A stretch of 64,000 nt of DNA from Piezodorus guildinii (GCA_023052935.1 CM041292.1:175806400-175870399); one strand, 5' to 3'. Shown: positions 21,877 through 32,499, numbered from the stretch's first letter. Notes: generated from the sequence alone by a model not told the origin. Translations and numbers: made by a program.

Positions 21877-22751
21877 ATGGGTTGTGTCACATGAAATGTC
21901 CGTTTTCAAGGTAAAGGATTTTTATTAAAAATACGATATGAAAACAAGATAATTTTATTCGAAGTATTTACCGTATTTTTCTACACATTTTTCCCATCGT
22001 GACATCAACTTTTTTATCCCCGAACTGAAAAACTATGAGCTTTGAAGTGAAACAAAATCTGAAAACGCACTTCTCACTTGATCATCATTTTCAAAAAGTA
22101 TTCCTTTGACGAAGTTGTCTAAATTCCTGAACAGGTGGTAATCTAATGGTGGGTGCGGAAGAGCTTCGTTGCCCAGTTCTTTCAATTTTGCATGGTATCT
22201 TTTAAAACATGGGGTCTTGCTGCCGCTCAGTGAGATCACAAGGTACCCATGTATCGAGCTTTTTTACTTTCCCAATACACTTTAAATGTCTAGAGACGGT
22301 AGATGCACTTGCATTTAGTTGTGCTGAGAGTCCTTTAACTGTTTGGTAGGGGTTTCCTTCTACTGTATGTTTGAGGACATCGTTGTCTATTACGGAGGGA
22401 GGTCTTTCTCGGGGTTTTCCAAGTCGGTAAACCAACGTCGAATGGTCCGTTCCTTAACACTCCCTTCCTTTAACGCCTTGCAAATATTTCTAGCGGCCTC
22501 AGCTACTGAATGGCCGAGTTTAAATTCGTACAAAAATATTACTCGAAAATCGATTGTTTCAATGTTCATATTTGGAGGTATACTAAAAAGTGGTAATTGA
22601 TTGGGAAGCTAATGTTTATAATACAAAGGTAGAGGATTAGTAATTGTTTACTTTAAATATGTAAACATTCGGAAGAAAACACAAATACCTGAAAAATCTT
22701 TTATGTATTTCAGAAACTATAAAAACGGACATTTCATGTGAAACAACCCAA
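21877..22751 (-). mobile_element. Mariner element copy 2, internally deleted, with TA duplication
   Basis: The ends match copy 1 (GGGTTGTGTCACATGAAATG on the left; the complement at 22725-22751 on the right) and TA flanks both (21875-21876, 22752-22753). The first base is A instead of T. At 875 bp it lacks the same central part of the transposase gene as copy 1, with the same junction. Nested in family A. Confidence 0.9.
21921..22575 (-). pseudogene. Mariner transposase pseudogene, copy 2
   Basis: On the minus strand a start near 22572 gives the N-terminal DNA-binding region (DFRVIFLYEFKLGHS and ARNICKA). It is followed by PPSVIDNDVLKHTVEGNPYQ and STVSRHLKCIGKVKKLDTWV, the second helix-turn-helix with its linker, ending DLTERQQDPMF. 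The next residues are already AKLKELGNEALPHPP, i.e. beyond the deleted catalytic core. A further ~25-bp deletion then removes the residues around the third catalytic aspartate. That site is retained in copy 1, while the DNA-binding region damaged in copy 1 is retained here. Neither can be active. Confidence 0.87.
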
Positions 22752-23544
22752 TAGATAATAATATAATAGATTATTTAATAAAACACAGTTTCTATCGAAA
22801 CTCACTGCAATTGCCTTGTAACTGTTGTGTTAACTTTATTTTAAAGTTTTTAAATGATTTTAACAACGGAGGCAAATGATTGTCGTGTGTAGCGCTCGCT
22901 AAATGGTTTTAGTTTGAATAAAAAGATATGTCAGTGTTTAAAATCAAGTTTGACACTTTGCGAGACCCTCTATACCCAAGACCAGAACAAAAAAATTTAC
23001 TTACTTTCGAAATAGAAGCTGTGAATCTATTACCCACATAGAGTTGGTACGTATTCACAGTAAAGCCTTTAGAATATTTCGTGTTTGCTTTAACTATTTA
23101 TAATATATATTATATATTATTTAATAGTATTTTGTATATATAATTTTTTTTATATTATTTTTTTTTATTGTGTGTATCGAGAAAGGCTTAATATGGGTGA
23201 CAATATCCGGTTTTGGGATATGCCTATGATCAGTACTGCTAGGTGAGACACGTACCATAAGCTAAATACAAGTGTGTTATATAAAACGGTAAGAAATAGA
23301 CTCGATTAAATACGATAAGCGAATATTATGATTGTAGCAGACAGTGGCGACTTGGTGATATTGATGTATAGGCTACTTTTGAACCACGTGAGAATCAAGT
23401 ATTAAGGTTCAATTAACTAGAAAAAATGAAACCCAGGAAGAAATAATGTCCGGTTAAAGGTGAGAAATGCGTGTTATTATTCAGTTGCTAAGTTACTTAG
23501 TTCGCGGCTTCTATCTAAAACTAAAGTTGATTATAAAACATATT

Positions 23545-23920
23545 CTTCAACGGTTCATTACGAATGGAACGTGGCGCTTTTTGAAGGATGAACAACGGCT
23601 TAAGGTTTTCCCAATAGGTACTGCGTAATATTGGTCGAAAGAGAGCCACTGGAGTTTAGAGTGCACAACGCGGAATGCGGAACTTGTATCTGTGAATAAA
23701 AGATTGCATTGCGGACTCAATGGGCGAGTAAATTTTGGGCTCGATGACAGCCGATTCGTGAAGTTGGTATTGCGATGATGGTAGCGTCCGAAGGTAGGCA
23801 GCGTAGATGGGAGGATTGCGTTAGGTGTCGGACTTGCTGATTGGTGAAATGGCGGTTTGTCAGAATTTGGTGTTCGATCGACCTTGGGTTCGCTAGCTAT
23901 TATTATTATTATTATTAATT
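23545..23920 (+). pseudogene. LINE C-terminal fragment with (ATT)n tail
   Basis: LKDEQRLKVF on the plus strand, followed by frame-broken sequence parallel to the LINE at 33050-33420 (minus): the TTGGTCGAAAGAGAG, CGTCCGAAGGTAGGC and TGGGAGGATTGCGTTAG blocks. It ends in CTATTATTATTATTATTATT. Most decayed member of the family; no usable frame remains. Confidence 0.7.
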
Positions 23921-23929
23921 TTTTAAATC

Positions 23930-23990
23930 TAGATTTTTTTGGTAAATGAAATTTTGTGTTGCACGCACCAGATTTTTTTATTCGTCTTTT
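23930..23990 (+). repeat. Family A 3' terminus fragment
   Basis: GGTAAATGAAATTTTGTGTTG and GCACGCACCAGATTTTTTTA match the last ~45 bp of family A. Confidence 0.55.
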
Positions 23991-24269
23991 TTAACATTTT
24001 CACGGATTAGTATAAACGCAAATCGGAACAAGAAGGCGGCCTCAATGCGAAGGCAATAGAGGTAATGAGAGAGGAAATGGTAGGTTAGGGATCAAAAGAA
24101 TCATGTGTGGATCGTAAAGAGCTTGGGTCGTGATATGCCACGCTGCGCGGCACGGGTGGTGAAGGGTGAAAAGGATCTTCACATTCACATCGGAATTAAA
24201 GTGTTAATGTGGCTCACTACATTAACGATTTAAGAGTACTGAAGTTATGTTTATAATCAATATAATCGA

Positions 24270-24475
24270 CGAGTAATCAATATTTTTCGAAGGGGACGTA
24301 AAATCGTGGTCCCGAGCCTGTGCAATGTCAAATACTCGTAAAAGAATGTTAGTGAAAGTATTATATTTTAAACTGTTGAAACCTCGATAAGTAAAATTAG
24401 GACTCTTCTGTGGCATTGTCGACATTAGCCACAGTAGCATAAAGTGACCGTCAAAAGAATAAAAAAAAATGATAT
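24270..24475 (+). repeat. SINE-B body and tail
   Basis: CGAAGGGGACGTAAAATCG, GCCTGTGCAATGTCA, AAAATTAGGACTC and CCACAGTAGCATAAAGTGAC followed by an A-rich end. Same order as the minus-strand copy at 47880-48060. The tRNA-like head is absent. Confidence 0.65.
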
Positions 24476-24832
24476 GGTAAGTAAATTATATTAAAAATAC
24501 CTGAGACTGGATATTTTTTATTCTTTTTGGGAGTAGAAGTTTTAGGAAACTTACCTGCAAAAATAACAAGAAATGTGTGAGCTTTATAAGAAATAATTAA
24601 AGTTATTATAACTAATAATAAATCTAATGTTTTTATATGATTAGCAATATTAATATTTAATGTTATGTTTTCTTGGATTGGTGTCGGTGTGCTCTGGTGT
24701 TGTCATTATGATTATATTTAGAAATTGACTAACAATATTGTTTTAGAATTTAAGATTTATTTGTTGAATTAATTATTTAATTAATATTTTATTTTAGCCC
24801 TATATTGTTAAGTTTATAATATATATATATAT

Positions 24833-25144
24833 GGGGAGCGGCGTGGTCTAGAGGACAGAGCGTTAGTCTGCTGTGCTCCGGATCCTGGGTTCGAATCTCG
24901 GCTGCGGCGGAATATTATTTATTCTGTTAATTCAGTCGGGGGGCGACCCTAGGGTATGGAGACCCTCCTGGGGCAAACCCAGCCTCTATAAAGTGGGTAC
25001 CCGAATTAATTGGGGAAAAACCTGGCGGCTGAGCGCGATTAAGGCCTAATCGCCTCAATGTACTGCCGTTGGCCTTGAAACAGTACGAATCTCTATATGT
25101 ACTGAGCCCAAGACCCTTAATGGGTTGTAGTGGTACAGGTTTTT
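24833..25144 (+). mobile_element. SINE-A, tRNA-derived, full length (~310 bp)
   Basis: The head has A-box GGCGTGGTCTAGAGGACAGA (24840-24859) and B-box GGTTCGAATC (24888-24897). The body has ATTATTTATTCTGTTA, TGGAGACCCTCCTGGGG and ATAAAGTGGGTACCC. The tail module has ACGAATCTCTATATGTACTG and TTAATGGGTTGTAGTGGTAC. It lies between two (TA)n runs, which may be the duplicated target. Other copies are at 8704, 35165 and 39535 (heads or bodies) and at 16700, 20555 and 54350 (tails). Confidence 0.85.
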
Positions 25145-25159
25145 ATATATATATATATC

Positions 25160-25805
25160 TTATTAATATCTATAAAAACTGTTGATATTTTAAAATTATT
25201 TTTATGTTGTTATTTATGAAATATTTTAGAGGTCTTTTAAAAAAGATTAAGATAGAATAGTAATACAATCAATTAGTAAAGAGAATAGAATGAAATATAA
25301 CTGAAAAAGTCTTGTACAAATCTTATCGAAAAAATCAAAAGATTGCCTATCCAAAGTACAATAATTTGAAGTCTCTTGTATTATACATTGAAACAATAAA
25401 AACAAAAAAATACACAGGAACGAAATAAAACATAAGCTATATATACATAAAATATTAAATCGAATTCAGAGCATCGTGTACAACCATCATGTATTAATAT
25501 ACATCATTTAAATTTCTGACATATTTATTAACTATTTCGGTAAACCTTGGATGTATAGATTATCCGAAGATGCTGTGCTAAATGGCCGGAAGTACTGTTG
25601 TCTATGTTGTTATTATATGTTGGGTAGTAAAGAAGGATGTAAGTTAGGCTATTGGAAATATATTGCTAGCATCCAATACATATTTCTGGAAAATATGATT
25701 TGGAAGTTGTGTTTTTCAAACTCTCAATTCCATTATTTGATCCTTTTGTAAAATGTTTTTCTCCTAAAAACAAATTAATAATAAAAATTAACCATTATAC
25801 GGAGC
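25160..25805. other. AT-rich stretch, nothing recognised
   Basis: The 66-codon plus-strand frame at 25551-25751 has several cysteines and tyrosines but no recognisable domain. I regard it as chance. Confidence 0.4.
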
Positions 25806-25809
25806 TAAA

Positions 25810-25990
25810 GGTCTTGCAATAAACTGAAAAAGTTGGAAGCGAAGGAGAGAATAATCCTGAGAAAGATTCTTGAACCGATCAGGAGTAATGGCGAATAGGA
25901 GACGACATAACAGCGAATGGAGTGGATACCAAAAGCCATTCGGAGAAGGAGCTGACATAGAAAGACCAACAAGATCTTTTTCTACTTAAT
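25810..25990 (+). pseudogene. LINE C-terminal fragment
   Basis: KLEAKERIILRKILEPIRSN and then (next frame) RRRHNSEW match the 'FERKILRKI-GP...RRHN' region that follows the RT domain in many insect LINEs. Stops and at least one frameshift are present. It may be the upstream part of the family whose C-terminus is at 38386-38690. Confidence 0.6.
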
Positions 25991-25999
25991 TTACAAGAA

Positions 26000-27165
26000 A
26001 ACTTCATGTGAAAAGTTCATCGAAATTGAAAAATACCTTTAAAAAAATAGGAATCACGCTCAAACACACCGAGAAACGAGCTCCTCTCCAGAAAAAAAAA
26101 CTTTGAGGTCACAAATGCTTCCAATAAAGACTGAAGCTGAAAACGCGTAAAAAGTGTACTGAAGAAAGAAAAGGAGGCGAATAAGAATGCGTAAGTACTG
26201 GAGGAGAAGTTAAGCTGAAGAATGCCATTGGTTGGAAATAATATGGTCCACAGGAAGCTGAAACGGATTAATAACAATAAGTAATGTAAAACACCACGTC
26301 GTTAAGCCTAATATCAGTTAAAACATCTCTTAGTACCGAAGCTGGCCGAGAAACACTACGATCCTTAACTCAGGTTGGTGATGAATAACAATGAGTTTGA
26401 AGAGAATCTAAGATCAAAATAAATAAGGTTTTGTTATACAACCTTCCAGAATTACATGAAACAGAAACCACAAAGATTTGCGTAAGATAAAAGGCCAACC
26501 ACAAAAATGACAAAGACCTCTAACGGAGCGTGTGACGAGAGCTTTGTTATCTTTCACTTAGCCTATCCGTCAGGTCTCTAGGCGTAATTTTTGGAACGTG
26601 GTTTCATCCTCAGGCAGTGTTTATTCTGGGATCTAGCAATCTAGGATCTAGGATCTAGGAAGCTCTTGCGGTGAAAGGAGACTGCATCAAATATTTAACA
26701 ATGCCACGAAAGGTTCCTTATGTAACCCAACTAAACTAAGAGAATTGTTTAGAAATAATTAGAAAGTATCCAAGCATTAGTTTTATTTATCATTTAATGG
26801 TGACTTGTGATATTGAAAAGTTACATAATGCATTTGGTTCACTCAGAAATTTCGAAACCACTTTTTCGTGCAAGGCTAAAACGAATGATTGTATTACAGA
26901 GTCCGAAAGTAAGATTTTTTAATTATTTGTTCGAAGCTTCTGTATATCCTAATTTTCTAATTCTATCCTTAAGAAAAATAATTCATAAATATCAAATAAT
27001 GAATAGTTGAGCGTATGAAAGTTCAGATAGTTCGGGTGATGTTCAATTAAGGTATACAAAATATGGGTTGTAGAATAAGTTGGTAACGTTTTTTACTGAC
27101 GTTTTCAATAAAAAATTCAGAATCTTTTAAATATTTTCAATAATTATATAAAACATATTTTGATC
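26000..27165. other. Unassigned stretch
   Basis: 26637-26660 holds about three and a half ATCTAGG heptamers. The minus-strand 86-codon frame at 26017-26277 is phenylalanine/leucine-rich without motif. No gene or window-shared repeat recognised. Confidence 0.4.
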
Positions 27166-27169
27166 TTTA

Positions 27170-27600
27170 AATGTTGTTTTGTCCATATTACAGATAGTTT
27201 TGGAACTCGGTCTTCATCAACAGTTGAAGAAGATTTCCCAGACTTTGTTTCTTGCAAGTCAAAATTGAGGTTCTAAACCGAGCAAACACTTACGGGCGGT
27301 GCTTTCTCCTAAGGCACAAACACTTCAAATTTTGTTAACAGTTTGTGCATCGGTTTTTCATTTAGGAAATAAAAATACATTAAACGACGAAAATGAAATT
27401 TTTCCTCTTTCCCTTTGAAAAATCGCAAGCAACATACCACATAAAGATAAGGACTACGGTTGAAACTGATGAATAAAAGGACCCAAACTAATCATTTTTA
27501 TTATATGTGAACATTATTGACCAAGTAAATATGATATCATAAACACATAGAGGATTAAATCGAAATATTGAAAAACTCTATGAAATTATTTTACGACCTA
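27170..27600 (-). pseudogene. Mariner-family transposase N-terminus remnant
   Basis: On the minus strand LGESTA and a NFDL-like stretch align with the 4540-4700 remnant. The following AAAGATAAGGACTACGGTTG, AAACTGATGAATAAAAG and GAGGATTAAATCGAAATAT blocks match 4876-5000. Stops break every frame. Confidence 0.6.
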
Positions 27601-27609
27601 ATACTAACT

Positions 27610-28870
27610 AAATTACAAAACTATTTCTTGTGAAACCAACGTCTCAAACATATACATATATTACACTTTTTGTTTTTAATTACATGATTTTACTGTACGA
27701 AGATCCAATATTTAGTTATTATTATTTATCTTGGTTGTAATTGTATATAATCATGTTTCCACACCTATTGTTTGATACTATCTCTTTCCCACGGTTTTAT
27801 TTTAACGAAAACGTGGAATAGATTAATTTGTAATTTTTATTTTTCCAACTGTGTTTGAAAATCTAACAATAAAATTGCTAATAATTTCGAAAAAAAACTA
27901 ATTGACATTAATGAAATATGTTAAACTATTAATGGTAAAGTAATTAGAGTTAGATATTAAAATTTCAGAGATTGCGGGGGAGGAAAATAAGAAAGCTTTG
28001 AATAGTTTAGAGATGGTTAGTGAGCTTATTTAAGTCACAAAGACCCGGATCTCATTTGTAGCGAAAAGATTTCCCTCTTAAAATTTAAACTAGACTTCAT
28101 AAGTAATGAGGGAGCCCAAAGAAAGGCATTTCACTAGAGTGGCTAGTTCACAGAACGGATTAAGTGGTTCATGTTTTTTTGAACGTGTTTGACGCAGGTG
28201 TGACTACATCAAAGTAATACACGGATGGTTCGAATACCTTTTATGCGGTTTCAAGCTTATTCCTTTTGTCTTATACTAATGAATTTTGAACTATCTACTC
28301 TGGTTAGGATAGGTTTGTAATACAAGAATAAAAAATAAAAAAAATGCAGAACTATAAACATGGGAGTTCATAACCGAATTTAGCAGTAGTTTAAAAACGC
28401 TTCAAATTATTACACAATGTCTTATTATTTCTGAATAATTATATTTTATTTATTTATTGCGTTCTACCTCGCCTTACAAAGCCGACCACTAGATCTGAGC
28501 TTCGACGGACAGTGAGATTCATCGGATGAAACAAATAGGTGTTTTAAGAAAAAACATGTGTAGTGCAAGATGGAGTAGCAGGAAATTAGATCACGACTCA
28601 TTTATCTTCCAAAACGAGCTCTTACAAGTTTATTCGGGAAGCAAACGCTATTTTCTCCAAGTCAGGTAAATGAATCAGAGACAGTTCATACTAATATCCC
28701 TTTATTGTAGTGTATTTGAAGCATTCAGCGTCATATTTATCTTTTTCATTATTTCAATTATATAAAAAATTGTTATCAATATAATTAAAATAATCCAATA
28801 TATAGGAGAGCAGTTATTTGTTAAAATATTTCTATTAATTTATTATTATTATAATAATTAGAACAGTTTC
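27610..28870. other. AT-rich stretch, nothing recognised
   Basis: 28455-28530 (ACCTCGCCTTACAAAGCCGA) loosely resembles 38915-38970 and may be an old shared repeat. Otherwise no feature. Confidence 0.35.

Positions 28871-28876
<6 letters not shown>

Positions 28877-28918
<42 letters not shown>
28877..28918. repeat. (AT)n microsatellite
   Basis: About 21 AT units, uninterrupted. Confidence 0.95.
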
Positions 28919-28921
<3 letters not shown>

Positions 28922-28944
28922 AAGTACATATAAATTGGGAGTCA

Positions 28945-29140
28945 GTCTTTTTTATCACCGCTCAAGCCCAAACCCTGAGATTAGACTTCGTACAATCTTC
29001 CCATCGACGCTTCGGCCTACCTACTAGTTGGTTCAGCGAATACACACTTTTTCAGAATTCGTTCCACACTAAACACTACTTTACACGCCCATTTGAGCCT
29101 CCTCATTTTTTAAAGTAAGCGGCCACGTTTCAAATAAGTA
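28945..29140 (-). pseudogene. LINE C-terminal fragment, diverged
   Basis: ATCTTCCCATCGACGCTTCGGCC, interrupted by a small deletion, then TTGGTTCAGCGAATAC and CGCCCATTTGAGCCTCC. This is the same KRRWED...RRLKWA region, read on the minus strand, as the LINE copies at 32225, 33050 and 49928. Confidence 0.65.
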
Positions 29141-29346
29141 AAAAACCGTAGGAAGAATAATATTTTTATAAATTCTAACCTTTATGTTTTTAGACAAAAT
29201 GCGTAATTAATACATTTATAAAATAACTGTATTTCTAAATCGCCTTTTTAATGGACTTGAGTGTTCAAAGGATAAAATCACGTATAAGATTTAGATAAAA
29301 CTAAATGATGGGAACAAAAATAGGTCAAAATATAAATTTCATAAAA

Positions 29347-29483
29347 AAATATCATACAATACATTTTGGGAAAAAAACGCCTCAATGGTTATCCTCATTC
29401 CAGCCTCATTTTCATAGTCTCTTTTCTCTCTACTTATACCATAATCTTATAGTACACAAAATATTAATTTATTTATAATTAAT
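29347..29483. repeat. Long target-site duplication, left copy (137 bp)
   Basis: Matches 30954-31090 along its whole length, apart from two compensating one-base length changes in a CTTTTCTCTC run. It abuts the poly(T) (A-tail) end of the Jockey insertion. Confidence 0.9.
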
Positions 29484-30953
29484 TTTTTTTTTTTTTTTTA
29501 TTTTTTATTTATCGAGCAATATTACAATCTGTCCAATTCAGGACATTTTTAATAGTGATAACGTACAACATTCATACTACATTCACACAATATATACAAA
29601 ACAATAAATTTATATAATAATAATAATAAAATATACATATATACAAAATAAAATCAATAAAAATATATACAATAGTCACTCATACCTATATACAATTCAC
29701 AAGCATACAGCACGTGAGTGGAGAATCTAGCCAATGCTAGAACTCCAATATACATGTTACAACAGGTCACGAGGCCACTGCCGTTTCAACCTTCTAGGTG
29801 GGTTGTAAGGATGAGTGGAGCTGGATAGGGATTGAGCTAGAGGATTAGGATGATGAATGAGATTCTGGTGGAATTTGGAAAATTTGGATGGAATCAGGTC
29901 TGAAATAAAAGGAACATTAAGATCGTGGTGCAAGGTATAGTTGGAAACATAATAAGGAGCATTTACTATTGTACGGAGGACTTTGGATTGAAAGGATTGA
30001 ATGCGTTTGATGTTAGTACGTTTAGCTGTCCCCCACAGTTCAAGTCCGTAGGTCCAGATGGGCTTCAGTATTGTCCTGTAAATTAATAATTTGTTGTCAA
30101 CTGTAAGTTCAGATTTTCTGTTGAGTAGTCGGTATAACTGTCCGAATCGTCGGTTGAGTTCTTGTCTTTTAAGTCTTGTATGTGGGTTCCAAGTCAATCT
30201 TTTGTCTAACAGTAAGCCAAGATACCGGACTGTATCTGAAGGAGGAATTGGAATGGAATTGAAGTAAAACTGGCGGACAGGAGTTTCGACGAAGAGTGAA
30301 GGTTACGTGTTTGCATTTGGCTTCGTTCACCTTTATGCGCCAAGCACTACACCAGTCTTCGATAAGAGAAAGGTGTCTTTGCAGGTTTAAGGATGCTGTT
30401 TCAGGATTGGAACTGGATGATAGGATGGCGGTGTCGTCTGCAAAAGTTGCCAGAAAGGTATCAGGATGTGTAGGAATATCAGCAGTGTAAAGGATGTAGA
30501 GGACGGGTCCCAAGACGCTGCCTTGAGGAACACCGGCCTCAACGGGATAAAGGTTAGAAAATTCTACACCACAGCGAACGCGGAAGGAACGGTTTGAGAG
30601 ATAGGATCGGAGAATGAGGTATAGAGACTGGGGTAAATGGGTTTTCAGCTTGAAGAGTAATCCAGTGTGCCATACCCGGTCAAAAGCTTGCGCAATGTCC
30701 AGAAACGCACCAGAACAATACTCTTTGCATTCAAGAGCTGAGGAAATATGGTCTACAACTCGGAGCCCCTGTTGAACTGTGGAATGGTGAGGACGGAATC
30801 CAAACTGATGGGAAGGAAGATTTTGAGATTCTAGTATGGGTAGGATACGTTTAAGAAGAAGCCTTTCGAAGATTTTTGAGAGGATGGGGAGTAGACTAAT
30901 AGGCCTGTAGGATGAAGTGTTGTTGGAAGGTTTGCCTTGAAATGTATTGTATG
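29484..30953 (-). mobile_element. Jockey-like LINE, 5'-truncated, with very long target duplication
   Basis: A 1470-bp minus-strand insertion. The A-tail is seen as the T-run at 29484-29500 on the plus strand. The 5' end is truncated within the RT domain at about 30939. Between the last LINE codon and the duplicated target lie ~14 bases that are an inverted copy of the target (30940-30954 versus 30959-30973). The ~137-bp duplication is far longer than the roughly 5-20 bp usual for LINEs. Confidence 0.88.
29757..30939 (-). pseudogene. Jockey-like reverse transcriptase, 5'-truncated and frameshifted
   Basis: Minus-strand frame 1 (to about 30285) reads from GKPSNNTSSYRPISLLPIL. It then gives HQFGFRPHHSTVQQ, GAFLDIAQAFDRVW (first catalytic Asp), GVPQGSVLGP, and TFADDTAIL (catalytic FADD). 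WRIKVNEAKC is the last block in this frame. A one-base change near 30285 moves the reading to a second frame that continues SDTVRYLGLLLDKRLTWNPH, LKPIWTYGLELWG, KRIQSFQSKVLRTI and a C-terminus ending WPRDLL. The order and spacing are those of Jockey-clade elements. The residues upstream of GKPSNN in the open frame (to 31005) come from the duplicated flank, not the LINE. Confidence 0.88.
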
Positions 30954-31090
30954 AAATATCATACAATACATTTTGGGAAAAAAACGCCTCAATGGTTATC
31001 CTCATTCCAGCCTCATTTTCATAGTCTCTTTTTCTCTCACTTATACCATAATCTTATAGTACACAAAATATTAATTTATTTATAATTAAT
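30954..31090. repeat. Long target-site duplication, right copy (137 bp)
   Basis: Second copy of 29347-29483. Unrelated sequence follows at 31091. Confidence 0.9.
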
Positions 31091-31099
31091 AATAATGTA

Positions 31100-32210
31100 A
31101 TCTTACTAATCGTAGGTGATATCTCATAATATCATGGCATGCTATTTGTGTTATTTTGCTAAACCCGTCGAGTTTCTACAGTTATTTCCTGTATAAAATT
31201 GATGGGTTTAGCACAATAGCACAAATAGCATGCTATAGCAAACGTAGTGAGTACCCCTATAATAATAAAAACAATGATTAATAGCACATATTCATGTAAT
31301 ATGTTTAAAAATTGGAGCAGCGATCTTTAATTCGATTCATAAAGCACGACTAAATCAAACATTCTGAACTCTTTTGTCGCGCATTGCTCTTATTTGAATG
31401 CATGTCTTTGTTTTTGTGTAGCGTTTGCTCTCCCAATAAATTTATCAGAGGGGAGAGGGAGAACTCGTGAAGTGATGGAGTGTAAATGAGAAGTAATAAC
31501 ATTTCCTGCCGCGACACTCTGCAAAAGACAATTCTTTGCTTGGAGCACCTCTTTGTAGCATGTGGTGAATCCCGCCGTGCATCGATGCTCCAGAACCTTA
31601 TGGTGCTACGGGTGTTGGTGGCGTATCATGGATGAAATGTATGTGCTACTCATAACAATCTTTGAATGATCTATTCTATCAATTTTCTTCTCGGCACGGT
31701 TGCCTGAACTTCAGCTTTCTTTTATTTTTCTGCTCTTGGATATATATATATATATATATATGGGTCTTTTAAGATCCAGTACAGTACTCCCTACGTTGAA
31801 AATAGTTGAAACAGTTGACGTTTTTCACGCGTCAAAGAAGGATGGTGTTCATTAGACACCAGTTTAAAGAGATCGGTCCCTGAGAAGATCCAGAACCCAC
31901 ATTCCCTCAATGCCTGGAAGACAATCTCAGTCCACAATGATGTGCTAAGCTTTTCCAGAGAGCCTAGAACTGGGGCATCGAGAATCTATGTCTTTCTCGA
32001 GGCTATGCGGCTTACATTTCACAATGTCTTGTGCCCAGTAAGGAGCTGCGAGACCCAGTAATCCGTGACTATCCATTTGGATTCCAATCGTGAACGGGCG
32101 GTAGAGAAGAATTTCCTCGAGATAGCGCCTTTCGAAGTGCTACTCATGAAAATGAAGACTTTTACGAATACAAAGTATACCCGATATAATTATATTATAT
32201 AATTTCTATT
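31100..32210. other. Mixed stretch, no gene identified
   Basis: An imperfect inverted pair at 31140-31165 and 31198-31235 (TAGCACAAATAGCATGCTAT against its complement) forms a stem. 31500-31600 (TTCTTTGCTTGGAGCACC, TGGTGAATCCCG) resembles 5650-5720 and may be an old SINE body. (TA)n lies at 31739-31760. 31795-32160 is less AT-rich and unique here, but without an open frame or motif. Confidence 0.4.
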
Positions 32211-32224
32211 TATACTTGTTTAAA
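32211..32224. repeat. Target-site duplication, left (TATACTTGTTTAAA)
   Basis: Perfect 14-bp match to 32477-32490. Confidence 0.9.
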
Positions 32225-32476
32225 TCATCGCGGAGACTCAAATGGGCGCGTAAAGTTGTTGGGCTTAGTGAGGAACGGATTCCGAGAAAGTTGGTATTCG
32301 CTGAACCGACTGGTAGGCGTCCGAAAGGTAGGCCGAAGCGTCGATGGGAGGATTGCATTAAGGCTGATCTCGGGGGCTTGGGCTTGACCGGTGAACATTG
32401 GACGAGTCTATGCAGGCGAAGTTTGGTGATATCGGCATCGAACCTTCGGGTTCGGTAAGCCTATTATTATTATTAT
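32225..32476 (+). mobile_element. LINE 3' end with (ATT)n tail, recent insertion
   Basis: A 252-bp insertion bracketed by a perfect 14-bp duplication. The frame to 32458 encodes RRLKWARKVVGLSEERIPRK, EPTGRRPKGRPKRRWEDC and an EHWTSLCRR-type end. This is the basic C-terminus of a LINE protein of the kind often linked to RTE-like elements in insects. It ends in CTATTATTATTATTATTA. It is severely 5'-truncated. The family has five members in the window (23545, 28945, 32225, 33050, 49928). Confidence 0.88.
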
Positions 32477-32490
32477 TATACTTGTTTAAA
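32477..32490. repeat. Target-site duplication, right (TATACTTGTTTAAA)
   Basis: Follows directly on the (ATT)n tail. Confidence 0.9.
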
Positions 32491-32499
32491 CAATTAACT

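Larger units (their letters stand above)
21290..22910 (+). repeat. Family A repeat copy interrupted by mariner
   Basis: Left part 21290-21874 and right part 22754-22905 join to a collinear family A copy. In the uninterrupted copies the sequence around the break runs TTGTTTTAGATAATAATATA, whereas here mariner copy 2 sits between GTTCATCGTTGTA and TAGATAATAATATA. The end block (GGCAAATGATTGTCGTGTGT) is diverged. Confidence 0.75.

Noticed and set aside
26637..26660. ATCTAGG heptamer run as a telomere-like repeat
   Set aside because: Only three to four units, isolated, and not a known telomeric unit.
30940..31005. N-terminal extension of the Jockey RT frame beyond 30939
   Set aside because: These codons lie in the inverted filler and the duplicated target, so they are not part of the LINE protein.
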